Positions 1 to 9,500 of a stretch of DNA of 64,000 nt are shown piece by piece. Numbering within the stretch: the first letter of the stretch is position 1; each line of letters starts with the position of its first letter. Where the stretch lies: positions 310,001 through 374,000 of the forward strand of contig NZ_JAFREM010000018.1 in the NCBI RefSeq assembly GCF_017377575.1, read 5' to 3'. The notes beneath the pieces are model-generated. The model was given only the letters and a program-made list of their open reading frames with translations, was not told the DNA's origin and ran no database searches. The DNA is from Candidatus Enterococcus moelleringii (lineage in GTDB: Bacteria > Bacillota > Bacilli > Lactobacillales > Enterococcaceae). Position numbers and translations under genes: made by a program.

Positions 1-261
1 TTTCAAGAGGTAAGCAGCTAGTTTTCGAAACAGACACTACGATAAACATTAGGAAACCGTGGAGTAAAGGATTCAAGCCTTGAACTTAGCGGTCGCGTAG
101 TGCGGCAGAGTGCCGATGCGATTCTTTGTTGGGGTGGATTTAAGACAGAGCTGAGAAGGATTATGTATTAAGTTTCGAAGGACGCGTCTTGTTAGGCTGT
201 GCTAGTTAGGCATCAGAGACGGATGTTTGATTGTTTGGAAAATTAAGGAGTGAAGAATAAG

Positions 262-447
262 ATGAATAAGCAGAAATGGGCCACGTTGAGTATCCTGGGG
301 ATTTTGCTGCATCAGTAGTGTCTGCCGATCCGGCGAGTCATGGTGGAAGAACAAGCACCGCCGGACACGGAAAGGCCGGGGCGTAATTAGAATCACTGAC
401 AGATCAGCTATCATTTGGAATGATCGACAGTCTATCGCAAAAATAAG
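262..447 (+). pseudogene. Remnant of the 5' end of a second surface-protein gene
   Basis: An AAGGAG ribosome site at 244-249 precedes an ATG at 262. This opens a signal-peptide-like start (MNKQKWATLSILGILLHQ) that stops after 18 codons. In another frame, the 15 bases at 346-360 are identical to 658-672 of the giant gene downstream, where they encode EEQAP just after its signal peptide. The following bases keep patchy similarity to that gene (a leucine-threonine-aspartate stretch). I infer the decayed N-terminus of a paralogous exported protein, broken by stops and frameshifts. Positions 1-261 show nothing else I can name. Confidence 0.5.
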
Positions 448-465
448 ACGATACGAAGCGACAAC

Positions 466-485
466 TGTTCAGGTACTAGTGAACA
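466..485. promoter_or_regulatory. Inverted repeat just upstream of the giant adhesin gene
   Basis: TGTTCA at 466-471 and TGAACA at 480-485 form perfect six-base arms around an eight-base spacer, ending a few bases before the purine-rich ribosome site at 489-498. It could be an operator or an RNA hairpin near the translation start. No convincing -35/-10 pair was found around it. Confidence 0.3.
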
Positions 486-504
486 ATTAAGAGGGGGAAA
501 CGCA

Positions 505-3500
505 ATGAAAAGGAGTAATGAAGATACAAAGGTTCATCTGGGGAAACAAAAACACCATTTTTCTAAAAAGAAGTTTAATAAGCAGCTGATTAGTGTGACC
601 AGTACGGCTCTGCTTTTATTCAGCAACTATGGGTTGTTCCCGTTACAAGTATTGGCAGAAGAACAAGCACCGGTGGATACCCAAGAGATTGAAACCCAAT
701 TAGGCACGTTAACCGATGAATTGCCGGTTGAACCAGCGACGACACAAGAGGCACCAGTACGCAGCATTACCTACTATTGGAATGACGGCACCGATCAATC
801 AGAAATCAGTGAAGACACCATTCAGGCGAAACCAGCGGAAGCCATGATCCGTGACGGCTACACCTTCCAAGCATGGAATACACAGCCAGATGGTCAAGGT
901 GATAGCTACCAGTCAGAGGGAGCGCTACCAGAAAGTGTCACGGAGCTGTATGCTGTTTGGGAGGAAATAGAAGTCGTGGACTATTCTGAGCCGGAAGAAT
1001 CAGCCAATGTGAAACCAGCACAGACCGATGAATCCGCAGCTGAGTCAAGCGAAGAACCAGTGGCCGCTGCTAAGGCGACCCCTCGTTCACAGCCGGTGGA
1101 CAGCTTGACGGATGACACATCAATGTGGGAAACAGAATCGATAATGGGCGAAGATGACCGGCTCAAGATTACTGGGTATACCGGTAGTGCGGAGCAAATC
1201 AAAATCCCATCCGTAATTGATGGAAAAGCAGTCGAGATAGATCTGAAGGGTGTTCTAGGGAACAGACTTAGAGAAGTCGAACATTTTGCTATTTTACCAG
1301 CAGGAATTTCTGGGAAACCAGTGAGACTGACTGGGACGTTTAGTGAATTATTTAGGGGGAATACCGCTCTCTTAACAGCTGAATTTAGCGATGCAGATGC
1401 TACAATTATCGAGACGGGGTTTAGAATGTTTAGTGATTGTCAAAATCTGCGATCTGTGGGTATATCAGAACTTAAAACAGAGCAATTAGCTAGTATGGCG
1501 ATCATGTTTGGTAGATGCAGTAACTTAACTACGATAAGCTTTGGACAGCTGAATACAAAAAATGTCAAGGATATGAGCTTCTTATTTGCCGGTTGCACCA
1601 ATTTATCTAGTATCAGTTGGGGGAATTTTAATACAGAAAATGTGCGAACTATGCAGGAGATGTTTGGGATATGCTCAAATTTGTCAACGTTAGACTTGAC
1701 TCATTTTGATACAAGCAACGTGATAGACATGAGTGGTATGTTTTTTTCTTGTAGCGGCCTAACAAGCTTGGACCTGAGTACATTAGATACAAGCCAGGTG
1801 ACGAACATGAGTAGTATGTTTTGTGATTGTATGGTTCTGACAAGCTTGGACCTGAGTACATTAGATACAAGCAAGGTGACGAACATGAGTAGTATGTTTG
1901 AAAGATGCGGAGCTTTAACAAGCTTGGACCTGAGTAGTAGCTTCGACACAAGCCAGGTGACAAACATGAGTAGTATGTTTGAAAGATGCGGAGCTTTAAC
2001 AAGCTTGGACCTGAGTAGTAGCTTCGACACAAGCCAGGTGACAAACATGAATAGTATGTTTGAAAGATGCGGAGCTTTAACAAGCTTGGACCTGAGTACA
2101 TTAGATACAAGCAAGGTGACAGTTATGAGTTATATGTTTTATGAATGTATGGTTCTGACAAGCTTGGACCTGAGTAGTAGCTTCGACACAAGCCAGGTGA
2201 CAAACATGAATAGTATGTTTTTTTCTTGTAGCGGCCTAACAAGCTTGGACCTGAGTAGGTTCGATACAAATAAGGTGACAGACATGCGTCAGATGTTTGC
2301 TCTTTGCGGTAAGTTAAGAGAGTTAACAATCTCAACTGAATTCGAGTTATCAACAAATACTTTTTTACGTGGCTTGCCTGATCCTGGTACCGCAGGCAGC
2401 AAGAACTATTGGGTAAAAGACGGCAATCATTCTGACCCGGCAAGTAATCCAGATATCTATGAAACAACTGCCGAGTTTATTGAGAAACACAATGGGATAA
2501 CAGTTACTGGCGTGCATACCTATACCATCGACACGGTGCATGATGTGACGTTTGACCTAGCTGGCGGCAGCGGTTCGGTTTCAACACAGAGAATTTTCGA
2601 CGGCAAGATGGCAACCGATCCTCAGTATACTGAATCAACCCCAGGGCGAATCTTCGATGGCTGGATAAACAAAGCAGACAATACCCGCTTTGATTTTGCT
2701 ACTACAGTGATCGAAAAACCGATCGAGTTGCAAGCGAAATGGTTATATGAAGACAGCGACTGGATTTACGAAAAAATGGATACAGGCATATCCAAAATTA
2801 TAAGATACAAAGGTACCAATAAAGCCGACATCACCGTTCCATCAGAATTAGGCGGCCTACCAGTAGAGATCGACTTGAAAGCAGTGCTGGGGGATATACT
2901 TGGTAAGACTGTAGTGAATTTTGAAATTCAGCCAGCAACCATCACAGGCAAACCGGTAAAGTTAACCGGGACGTTTAATGGGTTGTTTGAGAATCGTCAA
3001 CCGGATGGAGGTGTTATAGCAAACACTACACTTCAATCAGTAACATTCAATGACGCAGATGCTAGTCAGATAGAAAACATGAGTAAAATGTTTTATGTTT
3101 GTGCAGCAATAACAGAGTTAGACTTGTCTAACTTCAAGACAGAAAAAGTTAACAATATGGCTTACATGTTTATGGATTGCCATAAGCTAAAGAGCATAAC
3201 ATTTTCAAAAGATTTCAAAACTGAGAATGTTCAAGATATGTCTTCTATGTTCTACAATTGCAGCAACTTAACAGAATTGAATCTGTCAAGTTTTAACACA
3301 GCAAATGTTCGAAATATGGATGCTATGTTCTCCTATTGCAGCAACTTAAAAGAATTGAACCTGTCAAGTTTTGAGACAGCAAATGTTCAAAGTATGTTCG
3401 CTATGTTTCAAAACTGTACCAGTTTAACAGAATTGAACCTGTCAAGTTTTAACACAGCAAATGTTCAAAGTATGTTCGCTATGTTTCAAAACTGTACCAG

Positions 3501-6500
3501 TTTAACAGAATTGAACCTGTCAAGTTTTAACACAGCAAATGTTCAAGATATGATGTCTATGTTTAACGGATGCAGCAACTTAACAGAATTGAACCTGTCA
3601 AGTTTTAACACAGCAAATGTTGAAATTATGTTATCTATGTTTGAAGCCTGCAGCAGTTTAACAGAATTGAACCTGTCCAATTTTGACACAACAAAGGTTA
3701 GAATGGGTGGTATGTTTTATGAGTGCAACAAACTGACCACCCTAAATCTCTCATCGAAGTTCGAGTTTAAATGGGACCACTATCTTCGTGACTTACCAGC
3801 TGCAGAAGACAGTGGAAAAACTAACTACTACTGGGTGAAGGATGGAAATCTGGCTGAGGCAACGAATAATCCTGATGCCTATGCCAATACTGGTAAGTTC
3901 GCTGAGGAACACAATAAATTGAATGAGAATCCTCAAAAAACGGCTCATGAATACAAGATTGAGAAAGCCCATAAGGTTACATTCGACATCGCTGGAGGCA
4001 TCGATGCGCCTGAGACATTAAAAGTATTTCACAATCAAAAAGCCCAAATACCTGATTACCAAGGGACGAAAAAATACTATCACTTGGAAGGCTGGAAAAA
4101 GGACGGTGTTCTCTTTGATTTCAATCAAGAGATTACAAGTCCGCTGGATTTAATCGCAAGCTGGAAAATCAATCAATACAAAGTTGTGTTTGATAAAAAT
4201 GATGGAACAGGAAGCATGGCAGCTCAAGAAATGAACTGTGAAAATGAAGAACCGTTAAAGGACAATGCCTTCACTCGAACAGGTTACGTCTTTAGCCATT
4301 GGAATACGAAAAAAGACGACACAGGCACTGAGTATAAGAATAAAGCCAGTGTGAAAAACCTGTCCGATACTCACGAAGCAGAGGTCACTCTCTATGCCCA
4401 GTGGAAACTAGACAGCAATCTGGTAGAAGCCGAGATCAAGAAACAAGAACCAACGAAAGTTTACGATGGAAGCCTGGATCACGAATTTATCGTTGATGTG
4501 ACCAGTCTGACAAATGAAGCGGCTCCTGTAAAGTTGAAGGTCACAGGTAAATTTGCCAGCAAGGATGCCAAGACGCAAGCCTTCACTGTAGAAAGCTGGG
4601 CAGTTGAAGAAGGCGACGCTGCAATTGATCCATTGGCATCACCTTTTGAAATAGAAAAAGGTAAAATTACTCCACTACCGATCACTAAGGAACAGTTAAC
4701 CTTTGACGAAGATTCAAAAACCAAAGTATATAACGCTTCCGAAGCCAGCAACCTAGCAGCCGTAATCAAGGACAATGTGCTGATTGGTCAAGACAAGGCC
4801 GCGATAAAAATCAGTGCAGAGTATAACGATAAAAATGCAGGAGACAATAAGCCGATCACCTATAACTGGGAATTAACCGGTGACCAAAAAGGGAATTATA
4901 GTCTACCGGAAAAGGAAAGTATCTCTGGTAAGATTACTCAGAAATCTATCACTGCTAATTGGACCGCAGAGGATCGTCCGTACAATGGGACAACGGCAGC
5001 TACTGTCAAGGGTACGCTTAATGATGTTGAACCAGGCGATCAGTTGACTGTTAGTGGTACAGGGGGCTTTGTTGATAAGAATGTTGAAGCAAATAAAAAT
5101 GTAACTATCTCTGGAATCACGTTGGAGGGTGCGGACAAAGACAATTATAAAATTTCCGAACTTGCTGAAGCAACAGCGACTATCTCGAAATATCAAATCA
5201 AAGCCAATCAAGTTACCTTTGAAAATACCGATAAACCATTTGACCGAACAGACGATGCCTCTCAGTTAACGGCAACGTTTAACAACGAGCTTCCATTTGA
5301 AAGAGATGAGCTTGCTGTTCAGATTACAAACGCAAAGTATGATAACCAGAATATCGGTACAGCTATTCCAATTAATTACGATTGGGAGTTGGCTGGTGCA
5401 GATGCGGCGAACTACAAGCTGCCTGCAAAACCAGACGTAACCGGAGCCATTACCGATGCGGTCCTTACCCGTGAAGCAGTAATTGATCGGATTAATCAGG
5501 AAACCGCAACGAAGCCGTACGATGGGGATAAGAATCATGAGTTTACCATTAATATTACAGACTTAGCACAACGAAGAACCCGCACCGAAACTACAATCAT
5601 GCTGAAGGTGACAGGGGAATTTGTTCAGGAGACAGCCGGAGACCACGACTTCACAGTAACCGGCTGGGAAGTGACTTCTGGAAATGCCGCGCTGCCTAGC
5701 TTGGATGCACCCTTCTCTATTAACGGGTCGATTACTAAGAAGGCAATCACTGCTAAATGGAATACACCAACCAAGATTTATAATGGTGAAACCGAAGTCG
5801 AAGTAACCGGAACACTGCAAGGGTTAGTCGGTACTGACGTGGTGACCATCACCTCCGAAGCGAATTTCGCAGATGCCAATGTAGAGGACAACAAAGCAAT
5901 AACCATCAGCGAAGTTAGATTAACCGGTGCAGATGCTGGTAACTATTCAATAGAACCAATCGGCAGTACAAAAGGAACGATTGATCCTTATGTATTGCAA
6001 GAAGATCAAATTGAATTCAGCGAACTCAACAGAGAGTACAATCAGAAATTTGATAGTCTTCTTAAAGCGACAATCAAAAATGAGGTATTGTTTGGCTCAG
6101 ACCAGGTAGTTATTGAAATTAGCGAGGCGAAATTTACCAGCAATCAAGCAGGAACTGGCAATGCCATCAGCTACGAATGGAAGCTGACAGGTGCTCAAAG
6201 TACCAACTACCGATTGCCGGACAAAAAAGCAGTTGTGAAGGGCGAGATTACGAAGAAGCCGATCACTGCTGAATGGGACGAGACGACCAAAATCTACGAC
6301 GGTGAAAAAACGGCTGAGGTAACAAGCACGTTGAAGGATGTAATTCCTGGCGACGTTGTCGGCATCACCTTCAACGCAAACTTTGAGGATGCTAATGCAG
6401 CTGAAGACAAGGATATTGAGATTGCCGGAATTACTTTAAATGGCAAGGATGGAGGCAACTACTCGATAGTTGCCCGTGCCAAAACGACTGGAAACATCCA

Positions 6501-9500
6501 ACCATATGCGCTGACCCATGACCAAATCGAATTTAGTAAACTTACCAAAGAGTACGACAAGTCTAAAGCTAGTTTGCTGGAGGCAACCTTTAAAGAAAAC
6601 GTACTGTTTGGCGAAGACGAGGCAGCTATTGAGTTTACTAAGGCGGAATACGCTGATGACCAGGTTGGAACCGGCAAAACCATCAACTTTGAGTGGACGT
6701 TAACTGGTAAGCAGGGTGTCAACTATCGTTTGCCAGATAAAAAATCTGTTGAAACAGGTAAGATTACGAAGCGGGCCCTTTCTGTCAAATGGAGTAACCC
6801 AACCAAAATTTACGATGGCGAAAAAACCGCCGATGTGACTGGTACTTTAGAAAATGTCGTTGATAAGGACGATGTAGGGATCACTTTCGATGCTAACTTT
6901 GCGAATGAGGACGCAGGTGAAGGTAAGACAGTCGAGATTGCTGGAATTACCTTAACTGGAGACGATGCGAAAAATTATTCAATTGATGAAAGTGGCAGCA
7001 CAAAAGGAACGATTACTAAAAAAGGCTTGAAAGCTACTTGGTCGGCAGATGATAAAGTTTACGACGGTAAGATGGACGTCGTTGTTACAGGAACTTTAGA
7101 TGGAGCACTTGTTGAAGAAGCAAGCGACGTGAGTATTAGCGGCACTGGATCATTTGAAGACAAAGATGTTGAGGAAAACAAACCGGTGAAGATTTCCGCT
7201 ATCAAGCTAACCGGTTCCGCTGCTAAGAATTATGAAGTGACCGAAACGGTAGATGCAACTGCAACGATTTCTGCGTATCAAATTAAGGAAGGTCAAATTA
7301 ATTTTGACAATCTGAACAAACCATTTGATACCACCGATTCGGCAGTGCAAATCACTGCGAAATTGCCAGCAGAAGCACCATTTAAGGCAGATGATGTAGA
7401 GGTAGCGCTAACCGATGCTGTCTATGGGCAAAAAAATATTGGTAAGGATATCGCAATCACTTATAACTGGGATTTGACTGGTGAAGATGCGAAGAATTAT
7501 AAATTACCGGAAGAACAAAAAGTTTTGCGCGGGGATATTACTGAAGCGGTGATGACCGAAAAAGCCGTGATTGATCAGATCAAGAAGGCAGATGCACCAA
7601 CGAAGGTCTACAATGGCAAAGTGGATCACACCTATACCGTTGATATCACGGATGCCGCTAAAAAGAAAACGCGAGCTGCAACGAGGATTGAATTAGAAGT
7701 AACCGGCGAATTTGCCGAGCCAGCTGCAGGGGATCGAGAATTTACTGTTACCAGCTGGAAAGTGACTTCAGGAAATGCGGAGCTGCTTGCTTTAACAGAT
7801 TCTTTTACAATAGAAGGAAAAATTAGTCCTCTAGCCATCACTGCGGAATGGAATGAACCTGAGAAGACGTATGACGGGGAAACCGATGTTAAAGTTGCGG
7901 GCACGCCAAAAGGCTTAATTGGTAAAGACGAGGTTACAATTACCTCAAAGGCGACCTTTGACAATGCTAACGTAGGTGCAGGTAAAGCAATTGGCATCAC
8001 GGATGTTGCCTTGGCTGGTAAAGACGGAGCCAATTACTCGATTGCTGAAACAACTGGAACGACCAAGGGCACGATCACGGCCTATGAGCTGCAAGAAAAC
8101 GAAATTGAATTTACTGGACTGACTAAAGAGTATGACAATAAAGTGGATAGCACACTGAAAGCTGCGATTAAGGACAAAGTATTGTTTGGGAAAGACAAAG
8201 TTGCTATTCAAATCAGCGGTGCAGAATTCGCCGATGAAAAAGCTGGTAAAGACAAAGTTATCCGTTACAGCTGGACGCTAACTGGTGAACAAAGCGGGAA
8301 CTACAAGTTGCTGGATGAAGTAGATGTATTCGGTGAAATTACACCAGCAGCTCTCACTGCCGAGTGGACCGCTGAAGACAAAGTTTACGATGGTACGACG
8401 GATGCGGCTGTTACTGGTAAATTGACTGGAATGATCCCTGATGATCAAGTGACTGTCAAAGGCACTGGAGAATTTGAAGATAAAAACAGTGGACCAGACA
8501 AGAAGGTAAATGTTAACGCGATTCAGTTGGAAGGTGCCGATGCTGGTAACTATACTGTTTCCGAATCTGGTGAAGCAAAAGCCGAAATTACCGCTTATCA
8601 AATTACTGAAGATCAAATCACCTTTGAAAATCTGAACAAACCATTTGATACTACCGATTCGGCGGCGCAAGTAACTGCGAGCTTGCCAGAGAAAGCACCG
8701 TTTGCGGCCGATGATCTCAGTGTAGCTCTAACGGATGCAGTCTACGCTCAATCAGATATTGGTGAGGAAATTGGTATCACTTATAACTGGGATTTAGCCG
8801 GTGAAGATGCGCAGAACTATCGCTTGCCAGAAGATAAAATTGTCTTGCAAGGAAATATTACTGAAGCGGTAATGACGGAAGACGCAGTGATGGAACAGAT
8901 CAAGAAGGAACGGCCTAGTCGAGTATACGATGGCACGAAAGGTCATGTGTTCACCGTAAATATTACGGAAGCAGCTCAAAGGAAGACCAGGGACGCAACT
9001 CAGATTATGTTGGAAGTAACTGGCGAATTCGTCCAAGCTTCGGCAGGTGAACAAGGCTTCAATGTTACTAGCTGGAGAGTTACTTCAGGTAATGCTCAAC
9101 TGCCAGATTTAACCGAGCCTTTCCAAATACCTGGGGAGATTCAACAAAGAGCCATCACGGTGAACTGGAGTGCGGAAGATAAAGTTTACGATGGATCAAA
9201 AGTTGCGAAACTGATTGCAGCCTGTGATGATATCTTGGGCGAAGACGAAGTATCATTCGAAGCCATCGGGAATTACGACGACAAAAATTGCGGCAGCCAT
9301 GAAGTTCGTTTGGATGCGACAAGTGTTCAGTTGTCCGGTGCACATGCAGGTAATTATATAGTAGAAACGCAAAATGATACCTGTAACATCGAGATTACGC
9401 CGCGACCGGCGACAGTTGAGTGGCAAGTGGCAGATAAAGTGTACGATGCGAAACCTGATGCGACAGTAACTGGTACTTTGAGCAATCTTGTACCTGATGA

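Noticed and set aside
1690-2330. CRISPR-like regular repeats
   Set aside because: Units are contiguous coding repeats with no unique spacers; they encode leucine-rich repeats.
1649-2467. Long open frames on the minus strand across the first leucine-rich array
   Set aside because: They are produced by the 78/81-bp periodicity of the coding strand, contain repeated copies of one peptide and have no ribosome sites.
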